This document shows positions 24,967 through 34,827 of a stretch of 50,686 bases of DNA, one piece after another (position 1 is the first letter of the stretch; every line of letters begins with the position of its first letter). Location: NCBI GenBank assembly GCA_045221575.1, contig JBGUWU010000014.1, forward strand, positions 1 through 50,686, given 5' to 3'. Origin of the DNA: Scybalousia_A sp045221575. Lineage in GTDB: Bacteria; Bacteroidota; Bacteroidia; Bacteroidales; P3. The notes beneath the pieces are model-generated. The model ran no database searches, was not told the origin of the DNA, and worked only from the letters and a program-made list of their open reading frames with translations. A program made the translations under genes and the position numbers.

Positions 24967-25806
24967 TTATAAGGAGTACGCCAGTCCCACAGAAAGGAAT
25001 GGAGTGAAATTATCTTTAGATATTCCTTCGTGATAACGTTTTATGTATCCTGTATTTAAGTAATATCCAGAATATTTATCATCATATCCCATTTGATATT
25101 CAAGACCTGCTTGTATTCTAAAACGCCAATCTTCTGACAGCTCAGTCATATAACCAAGAACAACTCGTCCTGTAGGACGTATATGAGTAAGAGAAACATT
25201 GTTAGCATCTTGTTGAATTGAAGCTTCATAATCTCTGAATTCATAATTATCTGTACTCATACCAAAGAATTCTTCAATAACAACATAATCTAAAGCCACG
25301 TCTCTTTGACCTAACATAAAGTTAGCACCAGCAGATAATCCAATAGAGATACTGCTATTTTTGAAGTTATAATACCAATTAAAATTAAGCATAAGAGGTA
25401 TCTCTGTGTAAGATTTATAAGCACCTCTTTTTACCAAGTCATGACTTCCAAGAGCCTCTACTTTAATATCTTTTCCGAAATATCTGGTTACTCCAAGTTG
25501 TAATCCGTATCCTATAGTAAATCTTGAAGATATTGTACTTGGACGAGTTTTATGTTCAAAACCAACTCTAACACCTAAACCCCAAGGATCTGTTTCAAAA
25601 AGATCTTCAACAGCATTTACAACACCTTCAACATCAAGAAAAATAAGGTTTTCTTTAACTCTTCTTCTATAAACGCCATCTCTCCAGTCGTTCATTTGAG
25701 AATAAACAGTTTGGTCTGTGTTTTTTTGTTCCGGTTTTTCGTCTTGTGTTGCAAAAGATTGAACTGCAAACAATAGAACAGCAAAAAGTATGGTTATTCT
25801 TTTCAT
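24967..25806 (-). CDS. Outer-membrane beta-barrel protein, function unknown
   Basis: 279 residues. Signal peptide MKRITILFAVLLFAVQSFA, then a short polar linker, then strands of alternating aromatic and polar residues (LQLGVTRYFG, EIPLMLNFNWYYNFKNSSISIGLSAGANFML, FRIQAGLEYQMGY) to the end, FLSVGLAYSL. The size and pattern fit an 8-10-strand barrel. I recognise no named family. It is first gene of the rsmE-DUF4159-sulfatase operon and carries a full consensus promoter. Confidence 0.78.
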   Translation of the reverse strand: MKRITILFAVLLFAVQSFATQDEKPEQKNTDQTVYSQMNDWRDGVYRRRVKENLIFLDVEGVVNAVEDLFETDPWGLGVRVGFEHKTRPSTISSRFTIGYGLQLGVTRYFGKDIKVEALGSHDLVKRGAYKSYTEIPLMLNFNWYYNFKNSSISIGLSAGANFMLGQRDVALDYVVIEEFFGMSTDNYEFRDYEASIQQDANNVSLTHIRPTGRVVLGYMTELSEDWRFRIQAGLEYQMGYDDKYSGYYLNTGYIKRYHEGISKDNFTPFLSVGLAYSL

Positions 25807-25852
25807 CGTTACAATTTTTTAGTAAATGTAAATTATGCTAAAATTCAAATGC

Positions 25853-25883
25853 CAAAATTACAAATAATAATTCTACTAACAAA
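25853..25883 (-). promoter_or_regulatory. Full Bacteroidetes promoter for the OMP-rsmE-DUF4159-sulfatase operon
   Basis: On the minus strand: TTTG (25883-25880), 19-nt spacer, TAATTTTG (25860-25853), 46 nt before the ATG. On the opposite strand, TATCTTTA at 25923-25930 is a possible weaker box for the MATE gene. Confidence 0.75.
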
Positions 25884-25963
25884 ATTATTTCTAAAATTTT
25901 CTTTTAAAAATAATTTCTTACTTATCTTTACGTTGTAGATAATAAATACTTATTTACAAAAAT

Positions 25964-27274
25964 ATGCAAAGCGTAAAAGGGCTTAATAAAAGTATAATTA
26001 GTCTAACCATACCTAATATAATAACCAATATTACTATACCGCTCTTAGGTATTGTTGATACTGCAGTTGTAGGTCATATAACAGAAGGAGGCCGGCAAGC
26101 TGATTATATTGGTGCTATTGCTATTGGTACTATGATATTCAACTTCATTTATTGGCTTTTTGGTTTTTTGAGAATGGGGACAAGTGGCTTTACTGCTCAA
26201 GCTTATGGTTCCAAAGATAAAGAAGAGCAAATAGATATACTTACACGTAGTACTTTAATAGCTTTTGTTGGAGCATTGTTTATCATTTTTTTGCAGATAC
26301 CGATTGCTTTTATTGCTAAAACATTTATTGATGGTAAAGAAAGTATTATAAATCTCGCACTTCAATATTTTTATATTCGTATTTGGGCAGCGCCTGCTAC
26401 TTTAGGAATGTACTCTCTAAAAGGTTGGTTTATTGGAATGCAAGATAGCAAAACTCCTATGTGGATTGCAATAATGATAAATGTTGTGAATATAGTATTT
26501 GACCTTTTGTTTGTGCTGAAATTTCACATGAATATAGATGGGGTTGCTTATGCTACAGTTATAGCTCAATATTCAGGTTTATTGATAACAGTTGCTATAT
26601 TCTTTATTAAATATTTTAAAGGTTATAAAATATCAATCAGAAGAGCTATTAAAAAACATAAAATGATACAATTTTTCAAAGTAAATGGCGATATTTTCTT
26701 ACGAACTATTTGTATCATAGCCGTAACATCATATTTTACAATAGCCTCAGCAAAGATGGATTATCCGTTATTAGCAGTTAATACCTTGATAATGCAGTTA
26801 TTTACTTTGTTTTCTTACTTTATGGACGGGTTTGCTTATGCTGCTGAGAGTTTATGCGGTAAGTTTGAGGGAGCAAAACAAACTAAGAATTTGCAAAGAA
26901 CGGTTAAACTTCTATTCTTATGGGGAACGGGGTTAAGTATTCTCTGTATGTTAGTCTATGGATTTTTTGCTAAAGATATACTTTCTTTGCTTACCAATCA
27001 AAAAGATGTGGTGAGAGTAGCACAAGACTACTTGTTTTGGACGATACTCATACCAATAACAGGCTTCATGGCTTTTCTTTACGATGGAATATTGATTGGT
27101 ATGCTTAAATCAAAGATAATGCGAAACGCTATCTTCTGGGCTACAGGCTCATTTTTTGTTATCTTTTTTGTGTTTGGACAAAACAATAACTCTTTATGGG
27201 CAGGATTTATATCATATCTTCTTTTGCGAAGCGTGTTAATGACTATTATGTCGTGGAAAAATGTTTTTGGTTAA
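25964..27274 (+). CDS. MATE-family efflux transporter (DinF-like)
   Basis: 436 residues with about 12 hydrophobic helices in two six-helix halves. The opening SIISLTIPNIITNITIPLLGIVDTAVVGHI is diagnostic of MATE exporters, which use Na+ or H+ gradients to expel drugs and metabolites. GLRMGTSGFTAQAYG-like residues are present (FLRMGTSGFTAQAYG). The DinF-like branch is the likeliest; the substrate is unknown. A GNAT gene follows 13 nt downstream. Confidence 0.93.
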   Translation: MQSVKGLNKSIISLTIPNIITNITIPLLGIVDTAVVGHITEGGRQADYIGAIAIGTMIFNFIYWLFGFLRMGTSGFTAQAYGSKDKEEQIDILTRSTLIAFVGALFIIFLQIPIAFIAKTFIDGKESIINLALQYFYIRIWAAPATLGMYSLKGWFIGMQDSKTPMWIAIMINVVNIVFDLLFVLKFHMNIDGVAYATVIAQYSGLLITVAIFFIKYFKGYKISIRRAIKKHKMIQFFKVNGDIFLRTICIIAVTSYFTIASAKMDYPLLAVNTLIMQLFTLFSYFMDGFAYAAESLCGKFEGAKQTKNLQRTVKLLFLWGTGLSILCMLVYGFFAKDILSLLTNQKDVVRVAQDYLFWTILIPITGFMAFLYDGILIGMLKSKIMRNAIFWATGSFFVIFFVFGQNNNSLWAGFISYLLLRSVLMTIMSWKNVFG

Positions 27275-27287
27275 AAAAAATAAGAAA

Positions 27288-27716
27288 ATGATTGATATAA
27301 AGATAATTTCATTACAAGATACAAAGAATATGAATATTATTCGCAAGATTCGTTATGAGGTTTTTTGTATAGAACAAAAAGTTTCACCTGAAGGAGATTG
27401 GGATAATAAACTAAGTGAAAATTATCTTTTGTATTATGATAATAAACCTTGTGCAACAATGCGTTATAGGCAAGTAGGTAGATGTGTTAAGTTGGAACGT
27501 TTATGTGTTTTACAAGAATATAGAAACAAAAAACTTGCAACAATACTTATTAAAAAAGTTATGGAAGATGTAAAACACCTTAGTAATAAAACTTTACTGT
27601 TACACGCTCAAGTATATCTTCTGAAATTTTATGAAAATTTAGGTTTTGTTAAGCATGGTAAAATTTTTACTGAAGAAGGTATTCAACATTATACAATGAC
27701 ATTTCAAAATCATTAA
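27288..27716 (+). CDS. GNAT-family N-acetyltransferase
   Basis: 142 residues from ATG 27288; an in-frame ATG at 27261 overlaps the MATE end and adds a Lys-rich stretch unlike the family. IRYEVFCIEQKVSPEGDWDN and VKLERLCVLQEYRNKKLATILIKKVM (acetyl-CoA loop R/K-xx-x-A form) mark the ElaA-like GNAT subfamily. LHAQVYLLKFYENLGF is the terminal motif. The substrate is unknown. It probably shares a transcript with the MATE exporter. Confidence 0.9.
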   Translation: MIDIKIISLQDTKNMNIIRKIRYEVFCIEQKVSPEGDWDNKLSENYLLYYDNKPCATMRYRQVGRCVKLERLCVLQEYRNKKLATILIKKVMEDVKHLSNKTLLLHAQVYLLKFYENLGFVKHGKIFTEEGIQHYTMTFQNH

Positions 27717-27762
27717 CACAAACTCAATATAATCAAAAGAAATATTGATTATTTTATAGTGT

Positions 27763-27781
27763 AAATGAGTCTTTCTCATTT
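27763..27781 (+). terminator. Weak hairpin after the GNAT gene
   Basis: AAATGAG / CTCATTT, a perfect 7-bp stem with a TCTTT loop, followed by CGTTTATATTT. Modest stability and a broken T-run. Confidence 0.35.
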
Positions 27782-27820
27782 CGTTTATATTTCTAAAGAA
27801 AAAACATCAAAACTTATTAT

Positions 27821-27904
27821 AAAAAGACTTGATTTTCTTTTCCTAAGATTTGATTTTATTTTCTTAAAACTTGATTTTAATTTCTTAAGAGTTGATCTTT
27901 TTTT
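27821..27904. repeat. Four tandem 21-bp units, exact phasing
   Basis: Units AAAAAGACTTGATTTTC, CCTAAGATTTGATTTTA, CTTAAAACTTGATTTTA and CTTAAGAGTTGATCTTT have their TTG steps at 27829, 27850, 27871 and 27892, exactly 21 nt apart. The array lies between the convergent GNAT and GH3 genes. No reading frame or spacer structure suggests a gene or CRISPR. Confidence 0.8.
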
Positions 27905-28011
27905 ACGATAATCAAAAGTTTTTAATACTAAAATAAAACTCTATAATTAATAGAAAACATTTTATTTGTTTATAGCGAGTTATACTATTAGTTATTGTTG
28001 ATAAAAAAAAA

Positions 28012-30345
28012 TTATTCAAAACTAAACGAAAATTCTGCAGGAGAAAGAATAAATTCAGTTGCGTCTAAGTTCCACTCTCTAAAGAAATCATTATCTACTT
28101 TTAATTTTACATGCTGACTTTCACCCTTTTTGATAAATACTTTTTGAAAAGCACATAGTTGTTTTGCATTAGTAGCATAAAAACTTGCATTTCTATTGAT
28201 ATAAACTTGAATAACCTCTGCACCATCGTGATTTCCGATATTGGTTATGTCACATTCTATTTTATAAAAAATACTGTCAGTACCTTGATTATAAGCATTT
28301 ATAATAGTATTATCTCTTTTGAAGTTAGTGTAACTTAATCCATAGCCAAAAGGATAAAGAGCTATTGATTTTTCTTCTAAATAATCAGCACGATTACCAA
28401 CATTTTTAACATTATAATAACAAGGTAAAGCGCCAACACTTCTTGGGAATGATATAGGAAGTTTTCCAGATGGATTGTTTGTTCCTATCAATGTATTTAA
28501 TACAGCCTTTCCACCTTCAGCACCAGGATAAAAACACTCTAAAATACTATTGACTTTGTCTTTTACTTCCGTTAAAACTAAAGGTCTGCCATTGATAAGC
28601 ACTAAAACAATAGGCTTACCCAAAGAATGCAAAGTATCTAATAATTCTAATTGAATTTGAGGTAAAGAAAGACTACTTCGGTCAAAACCTTCTCCGCTTG
28701 TGATGTCTGCAACCATATCTTTATTAACCTTTGCAGCTCCAGTGTTTTCATATTCAACGTTTTGATAACGAGAAGATGAACCTCCAAGACAAAGAACAAT
28801 AATATCACTCTTATTTGCAATGGAGATAGCCTTAGAAAAGCCATCTTTGTTCATATCTCTTACTGAACACCCTTTAGCATATAAGTAATTAAAGTTTTTG
28901 TTTTCCTTTTTATAGTTTTCAAATGCTGTTTTTATGGTTGTTACCGAGTTTTTTGATTGAGGAGCCGTGTAATCTCCAAGTTGATTATAGATATTGTCTG
29001 CATTAGGTCCGATAAGAGCAATTGTAATCTTTTTCTCTGTGTTTAGAGGTAAAAAATTTTCCTTATTTTCCAATAAAACAAGTCCTTGCTCTGCAATTTT
29101 TAATGCTATTTCTTTTTGAGTTGTAGAAGAAATTATTCCCTTATTGTCTTGATATTCTTCGATGAAAGGATTATCCATAAGACCTGAAATAAATTTTAAG
29201 CGAAGCACTCTTCTTACAGCTTCATTTATTCGTGCTGTATCTATATCTGATAGGTTGTTATAGAAATCTGTAGCACTTAAATCCAAATCAACACCAGCAT
29301 AAATTGATTTTTCCGCTGCTTGTTTCAAGTTCTTGGCTACTTTATGTGATTGTAATCCGCCAATAGAGTGTAAATCTGAGATAACAACTCCTTTAAAATT
29401 CCATCGTTTCCTTAATATTTCTTGCAAAAGATAAGGATTCATTGAACAAGGAATTCCATCTATTTCATTATAAGCAGTCATCACTAAATCAGCACCTTCT
29501 TCAATTGCTTTTTCAAAAGGATATAGTATTTCAGTATGCAACTCTCTAAGTCCAAGATGTGCAGAACCTGCATTGTGTCCTCCTTCACTATTACCATAAC
29601 CAGCAAAATGTTTTAGGGTAGGTAAGAGTGTCTTTGTACTATCTATATATTTAAGTTTTAAACCCTTTACAAAACTTTTACCTATTTCACTTGTGAGATA
29701 GTAATCTTCACCCATAGTTTCTTCAACTCTACTCCAGCGAGGATCTTTCGCTAAATCTAACAAAGGACCAAAGCAGATGTTTATGCCTTCTTGTTTACTT
29801 AAAGCGCCAATTTGTGTTGCCATCATGATTATCAAATCCCTATCCCAAGTACTAGCTTGTCCAAGTCCAGTTGGGAAGACAATAGAACCGACTTGCATGA
29901 TTCCATGCATACATTCTTCTGCGATCAAAAGAGGAATGCCTAATCGCGTGGAGTCAATCATATACCTTTGTAATTGATTTACTCCTATGTGAGATAATTC
30001 TGGAGTTATACTGTTTTGAAGATTTTTTTGTGTCCAAGGATCTGCACGAAAGAATCCCCATAAAGAACCAATTTTTTTCTCTTGTATTGTGTTTTTACCC
30101 AAAGAAGTAAGAAAAATATTTTCATTTTCTTTTGTGTAATATTGCCAACCTAAATCCATCAATAATTGCCCTTGCTTTTCTTCAAATGTCATTTGATTTA
30201 GAAGGTCTTCAACTCTCTCTTCTATGGAGTACGTTTTGTTTTCAAAAATATCTTGTTTGCCATTCTTATTGTAGTCTATGTAGTTTTGAGACAAACAATA
30301 AAAATTTGTAATCAAAAATAAAGATAATAATATACTCTTAATCAT
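28012..30345 (-). CDS. bglX: Glycoside hydrolase family 3 beta-glucosidase
   Basis: Secreted exo-acting beta-glucosidase. 777 residues. Signal peptide to about residue 19 (FYCLSQ), then a short DYNKNGKQDIFEN calcium-loop-like stretch and the GH3 N-domain (about 45-390). The nucleophile Asp324 lies in GVVISDLHSIGG, and KHFAGYG and AYNEIDGIPC match the family. The GH3 C-domain (about 420-630) contains IALIGPNAD, and the fibronectin-III-like tail (about 670-770) ends the protein. The substrate is probably beta-1,4/1,3-gluco-oligosaccharide; specificity cannot be read. It lies 25 nt after the second trkH and may share its transcript. Confidence 0.93.
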   Translation of the reverse strand: MIKSILLSLFLITNFYCLSQNYIDYNKNGKQDIFENKTYSIEERVEDLLNQMTFEEKQGQLLMDLGWQYYTKENENIFLTSLGKNTIQEKKIGSLWGFFRADPWTQKNLQNSITPELSHIGVNQLQRYMIDSTRLGIPLLIAEECMHGIMQVGSIVFPTGLGQASTWDRDLIIMMATQIGALSKQEGINICFGPLLDLAKDPRWSRVEETMGEDYYLTSEIGKSFVKGLKLKYIDSTKTLLPTLKHFAGYGNSEGGHNAGSAHLGLRELHTEILYPFEKAIEEGADLVMTAYNEIDGIPCSMNPYLLQEILRKRWNFKGVVISDLHSIGGLQSHKVAKNLKQAAEKSIYAGVDLDLSATDFYNNLSDIDTARINEAVRRVLRLKFISGLMDNPFIEEYQDNKGIISSTTQKEIALKIAEQGLVLLENKENFLPLNTEKKITIALIGPNADNIYNQLGDYTAPQSKNSVTTIKTAFENYKKENKNFNYLYAKGCSVRDMNKDGFSKAISIANKSDIIVLCLGGSSSRYQNVEYENTGAAKVNKDMVADITSGEGFDRSSLSLPQIQLELLDTLHSLGKPIVLVLINGRPLVLTEVKDKVNSILECFYPGAEGGKAVLNTLIGTNNPSGKLPISFPRSVGALPCYYNVKNVGNRADYLEEKSIALYPFGYGLSYTNFKRDNTIINAYNQGTDSIFYKIECDITNIGNHDGAEVIQVYINRNASFYATNAKQLCAFQKVFIKKGESQHVKLKVDNDFFREWNLDATEFILSPAEFSFSFE

Positions 30346-30370
30346 ATTTTAGATGTGTTTATTAACATTG

Positions 30371-31870
30371 TTATCTTCTCCAGAAAGATTTAGTAAATAT
30401 AGAGAAAACTGTAATAAATTCCAAACGACCTATACACATCAAAAGACTCATAGTCCATTTTGCTAAAGGGGTGAAATGAGAGAAATTACCAGCAGAACTT
30501 ACACCATAAGCAGGTCCCATATTACCCAAAGCACTAATTACGCTTATGCTTGATTCTTCAAAACTGACACCAGTAAAAACTAAGATACATAAACCAACAC
30601 AGGCAACTATAACATATAAAGCAAACAACGCAAAAACATTAAAAAGTATATCATCTGATACAGGTTTCTTATCTAATGTAACAGGAACGAAAGCATTTGA
30701 ATGTAAACTTTTACGTATGTTTGTACGAGCTGATTTGAAAAGAATTAATACTCGGACTATTTTAAAACCTCCTGTTGTAGAACCGCTCATTGCTCCGGTA
30801 AACATAAGCATAAATAATATAATCATAGCACCTGTTTGCCAAGTAGAATAGTTACAGATTACTAATCCTGTTGAAGTTATGCTGGCTACAACTTCAAATA
30901 ATGCTTCTCTGAAGGTTGTCTCTATATCTTTTGAAAAAGAAAATGTTAAACAGAAGATAATGATTGTGCAACAAATAATTAAACCTAAATACGTTTTAAA
31001 CTCATCACTCTTTTTCAATTCTTTGAATTTGCGTTTGACCAAGAAATAAATAAATAAAAGATTAGTACCTGATAGAGTCATAAAGAATATCATCATGTAC
31101 TGTAAGTGAGGAGCAAAATCCATGGCAGAAGCATTGTGAGTTGCTAAACCTCCTGTTGCTGCTGTTGTAAGTCCATAGCATATTGCATCAAACCAGTGCA
31201 TGCCAGCAAAATGATAAGAAAGTATATATATAGTTGTGAGAGATAAATAAACTGTTGAAAGTATATTAGATGTTTCTTTAATACGAGGAGATAATTTACT
31301 TTTAGTCGGACCAGCAACTTCTGCTGAATAAAGAGCCATGCCACTACCTCCAACCATAGGAATCAAAGAAAGCATAATAACAATGATACCTATTCCGCCT
31401 ATCCATTCAGTAAGAATACGCCAAAGACCTATTCCATATGGTAGTATTTCAACGTCTGGTAGAATAGAGGCCCCAGTTGTAGTAAAACCAGACATCGTTT
31501 CAAAGTAAGCATCGGTAATATTAGTTATATATCCTCCAAATATATATGGCATAGAACCAAATACAGAAAAAATAATCCAAACTAAAGTAACTATAAGAAA
31601 ACCTGCACGCTTATCGATGATGATATTTTGTTTTTTAGTTAAATAAAATAATATAAAACCACAAGAGAGAGTTATTGCAGAGCAAAGACAGAGAATTTTT
31701 AAGGCTTTAGTTTCTATTTCAATAACGTAATCCTTGGTGTTGATAACTATTTCGTATATAGAAGGAATAGTGGAAATGAGCATAAACAAACCTTCCATAA
31801 TGAGTAGCATACCTACTATGTGAAAGGCACTTGAAAACATTGTAATATTTTTTCGTATAAGCTCTGTCAT
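30371..31870 (-). CDS. trkH: TrkH-family K+ uptake channel subunit, second copy
   Basis: 499 residues from ATG 31870 (MTELIRKN), 4 nt after the stop of the first trkH; a longer frame to 31921 would overlap it. Polytopic with four P-loops: SGFTTTGAS, TAATGGLAT, SITSTGLVI and ALGNMGPAYG, each with the Gly of the K+ filter. A conserved cytoplasmic stretch reads MSGSTTGGFKIVRVLILFK. With TrkA it imports K+. Sequence differs clearly from its neighbour (P-loop 3 ST rather than TT), so this is an old duplication. Confidence 0.95.
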   Translation of the reverse strand: MTELIRKNITMFSSAFHIVGMLLIMEGLFMLISTIPSIYEIVINTKDYVIEIETKALKILCLCSAITLSCGFILFYLTKKQNIIIDKRAGFLIVTLVWIIFSVFGSMPYIFGGYITNITDAYFETMSGFTTTGASILPDVEILPYGIGLWRILTEWIGGIGIIVIMLSLIPMVGGSGMALYSAEVAGPTKSKLSPRIKETSNILSTVYLSLTTIYILSYHFAGMHWFDAICYGLTTAATGGLATHNASAMDFAPHLQYMMIFFMTLSGTNLLFIYFLVKRKFKELKKSDEFKTYLGLIICCTIIIFCLTFSFSKDIETTFREALFEVVASITSTGLVICNYSTWQTGAMIILFMLMFTGAMSGSTTGGFKIVRVLILFKSARTNIRKSLHSNAFVPVTLDKKPVSDDILFNVFALFALYVIVACVGLCILVFTGVSFEESSISVISALGNMGPAYGVSSAGNFSHFTPLAKWTMSLLMCIGRLEFITVFSIFTKSFWRR

Positions 31871-31874
31871 ATAT

Positions 31875-33338
31875 TTAATTTCTCTTCCATAAAGATTTAG
31901 ATAATAAAGCGAAGAAAGCAAATATCTCTAAACGGCCAATAATCATCAATAAAATAAGAACGAATTGAGAAGGAACGTTAAGCCATGCGTAAGAAAATTC
32001 TCTTAAGTATCCTCCAACAACAGGACCTACGTTTCCTAGATTAGCAATAGAAAGCGAGATAGAAATATCAAAATTATTGCCTAAACAGGATAATGAAAAT
32101 ACTCCTGCAACAAATATTACAATGTAAATAAAGAAGAATCCCAATGTATTTTTCAAGTCTTCGTCTTTAAGTGTTTTGCCATTGTATTTAACAGGTATGA
32201 TAGCGTGAGGATGAAATATCTTATTCATCGTTGTTTTTACGTATTTAAAGACTTGAACAACACGAATTATTTTTAATCCAGATGCAGAAGAAGCAGAACA
32301 ACCTCCGATAAACATTAGGAAAACTAACATAGTAGAAATAAAAATATGTTTCTCATAGCCTTGAATGTCGTAACCTGTTGTTGTTAGAATAGATACAACA
32401 TAGAAAATGGCATTTTTAATATTTTTAGAGATATCGTTATCTCCCATATAGAAAGCATAGAAAACAAACAAGATAGAAATAAATAAGATAGCTAAAATAT
32501 ATGTTAAGAATTGGTTATCTTTTAATACCTTAAAATCTCCTTTAAATACACGAATAAAAACGAAATAACTTATACCAGATAAAAACATCATTAAAGTAAT
32601 AATACCTATAGTATAATTATCAGAGAATGCACCAATATTATTATTCTCGGTTGAAAACCCTCCTGTCGCTATTGTTGAGAAGGAATGGCATAATGACTGA
32701 AATGTATTCATACTTCCAAAACTTAAAAGCGCAAAACAAATAATAGTAAGTAAAATATATACTAATAAGATTCTAAGAGCCATATCACTAAGATGAGGAT
32801 ACATTCTACTCTTATAGACAGAAGAGAATTCCGCATTAAAAATGTTCATCATTTGTCCTGCTCTGCTTTTTAGAGTAAGTATGATTATAACAGCAAATCC
32901 TAATCCTCCGACCCATTGTGTTAAAGAACGATATACAAGTAAACTTCTTGGTGTAGATGATAAATCTTGAATTATAGTAGAACCAGTTGTGGTAAAGCCT
33001 GAAAAACTTTCAAACAATGCTTCATTAAAAAAGAAAACATTGTTGAATAAGAAGTAGGGCAGTGCTCCTAAGATAGGAATAATAATCCATAATAGTCCAA
33101 TGATTATTTGTCCGTCTTTTTTAGAAACAGGTAAATGAAAATCTTTATTCTTTTTTACAAGAATCAATCCAAGAATAAAAAAGATTACAAAACAGATAGC
33201 AAAGTTTTTTGTTTGCAAGGTTTCATTATAAAGTATAGAAAATATAATCGGAAGAATGCACATAAAAGATAAAACTATTATTTGCAATCCCAATAGATAG
33301 GCGATTAATTTTTTATTTACTTTATTGACAAAACTCAT
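31875..33338 (-). CDS. trkH: TrkH-family K+ uptake channel subunit, first copy
   Basis: 487 residues. Filter loops SGFTTTGST, TIATGGFST, ILTTTGYDI and NLGNVGPVVG; conserved GCSASSASGLKIIRVVQVFK. These are the standard K+-channel-like elements of the TrkH/KtrB superfamily in the inner membrane. It lies 38 nt after trkA and 4 nt before the second trkH. Confidence 0.95.
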   Translation of the reverse strand: MSFVNKVNKKLIAYLLGLQIIVLSFMCILPIIFSILYNETLQTKNFAICFVIFFILGLILVKKNKDFHLPVSKKDGQIIIGLLWIIIPILGALPYFLFNNVFFFNEALFESFSGFTTTGSTIIQDLSSTPRSLLVYRSLTQWVGGLGFAVIIILTLKSRAGQMMNIFNAEFSSVYKSRMYPHLSDMALRILLVYILLTIICFALLSFGSMNTFQSLCHSFSTIATGGFSTENNNIGAFSDNYTIGIITLMMFLSGISYFVFIRVFKGDFKVLKDNQFLTYILAILFISILFVFYAFYMGDNDISKNIKNAIFYVVSILTTTGYDIQGYEKHIFISTMLVFLMFIGGCSASSASGLKIIRVVQVFKYVKTTMNKIFHPHAIIPVKYNGKTLKDEDLKNTLGFFFIYIVIFVAGVFSLSCLGNNFDISISLSIANLGNVGPVVGGYLREFSYAWLNVPSQFVLILLMIIGRLEIFAFFALLSKSLWKRN

Positions 33339-33376
33339 ACGATGGACTTGCCTTTTTAATATGAAAACTAATGTTG

Positions 33377-34717
33377 TTAGTTAAATAACTTCATTACTTT
33401 GTTTGCAGCTTCTGGTAAAGAGAATACAACTACTTTATCGCCAGACTCTATTTGAGTATCTCCTTTAGCAATAAAAGACTGTCCATCTCTAATTATTCCT
33501 CCTATACTTACTCCTTGAGGAATATTAAGATTCATTATTGTGTTTTTTGTAGCAGGAGCTTTTTCTTTAACGATAACCTCAAATACTTCTGCATCTATAC
33601 CACTGAGCCATTTAGATGAAGTTACTTCTCCGTTTAAAGTAAAGCGGGCAATATAAGAAGCAGTTATAAGCTTTTTGTTTATTATTGTATCAATTCCAAT
33701 ATCTTGAGAAACGTCAATGTAATTGATATTTTCAACTAAAGCGATGGTTTTTTTGACTCCTTGTCTATGAGCATGCAAACAAGAAAGAATGTTAGTTTCA
33801 GTTGAATCTGTTGTAGCAATAAAAGCATCTGTATCTCTTAATCCTTCGTCTAAAAGTAAAGATATATCACTTCCATTTCCATTTATTACCATAGTAGAAG
33901 AAAGTTCATCAAGTAGTTTAAGACAACGTTCTTTGTTTTCTTCAACAAGTTTTAGTTGCATGATGTTTTCTAAGTTAAGAGCCGCTCTTCTTCCTATACG
34001 ACCTCCTCCAATAATCATAGCATTTTTTACAAGGAAATCTTTCTTTTTAAATAACTCTTTAACCATTTCTAAACTATCTGGTTTGACTAAAAGATAAACT
34101 AAATCACCTTTTCTATAATAATCATTACCGCCAGGAATAATAGTTTGACCTTGTCTTACAATACAAACGATACGAGCATCTAATTGTGGATATTGTTGTG
34201 CTGTTTCCATAATAGTTTTATCAATAAAAACAGCATCTGAATCTATCCTTGTCATGTAGATACTTAATAATCCATTGGAAAAATCAAAAACTTCAGTAGC
34301 GGTGTTTCGAGTTAATAGGTTGGTTATCTCTTTTGCTGCAATACGTTCTGGACAAACCATTTCATCAATGCCTAAAGACTTAAACATATTTTTGTTTTCA
34401 TCATTTAGGTATTCAATGGAGTTTATTCTGGCAATTGTTCTTTTTGCTCCTAAGCGTTTTCCGAGCATACAAGTAATAATATTTATACTTTCTTGATGAA
34501 GAACAGATATTAATAAATCACAATTACTAACTCCTGCCTCCTTTAATACGGAAATAGAAGTACTTTTTCCTGGTATAGTTAGTAGATCATTATCCGTCTG
34601 TAGTAAGCGTAGTAACTCAGAATGTGGATCTACAACTGTTATATTATGCTTAATCTTTGATAGAGTCTTTGCTAAATGGAAGCCAACTTCTCCATCTCCT
34701 GCTATGATTATATCCAT
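33377..34717 (-). CDS. trkA: Trk K+ uptake regulator TrkA (two RCK domains)
   Basis: 446 residues: RCK-N (MDIIIAGDGEVGFHLAKTL, nucleotide-binding GxGxxG), RCK-C, a second RCK-N (AMIIGGGRIGRRAALNLE) and RCK-C ending with GDKVVVFSLPEAANKV. This cytoplasmic gating ring binds NAD(H) or ATP and controls the TrkH channel. It is first gene of the trkA-trkH-trkH(-bglX) operon, with TAATTTTG at 34736-34743 just upstream. The single ring serving two channels is notable. Confidence 0.97.
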   Translation of the reverse strand: MDIIIAGDGEVGFHLAKTLSKIKHNITVVDPHSELLRLLQTDNDLLTIPGKSTSISVLKEAGVSNCDLLISVLHQESINIITCMLGKRLGAKRTIARINSIEYLNDENKNMFKSLGIDEMVCPERIAAKEITNLLTRNTATEVFDFSNGLLSIYMTRIDSDAVFIDKTIMETAQQYPQLDARIVCIVRQGQTIIPGGNDYYRKGDLVYLLVKPDSLEMVKELFKKKDFLVKNAMIIGGGRIGRRAALNLENIMQLKLVEENKERCLKLLDELSSTMVINGNGSDISLLLDEGLRDTDAFIATTDSTETNILSCLHAHRQGVKKTIALVENINYIDVSQDIGIDTIINKKLITASYIARFTLNGEVTSSKWLSGIDAEVFEVIVKEKAPATKNTIMNLNIPQGVSIGGIIRDGQSFIAKGDTQIESGDKVVVFSLPEAANKVMKLFN

Positions 34718-34735
34718 TATTTATATATTTTTTTG

Positions 34736-34743
34736 CAAAATTA
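34736..34743 (-). promoter_or_regulatory. Promoter -7 box for the trk operon
   Basis: TAATTTTG on the minus strand, 18 nt before the trkA ATG. A TTTG lies 15 nt upstream, shorter than the usual 19. Confidence 0.5.
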
Positions 34744-34827
34744 CAAAAAACATTATAACAAATATTATTTCTTATCGTTTTTTAATATGTAAGATCAGAT
34801 AATTTAAGTAAACATATCAGTTATACA

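Noticed and set aside
27261..27287. Upstream ATG for the GNAT gene
   Set aside because: Overlaps the MATE stop and adds a Lys-rich stretch not seen in the family; ATG 27288 is better placed.
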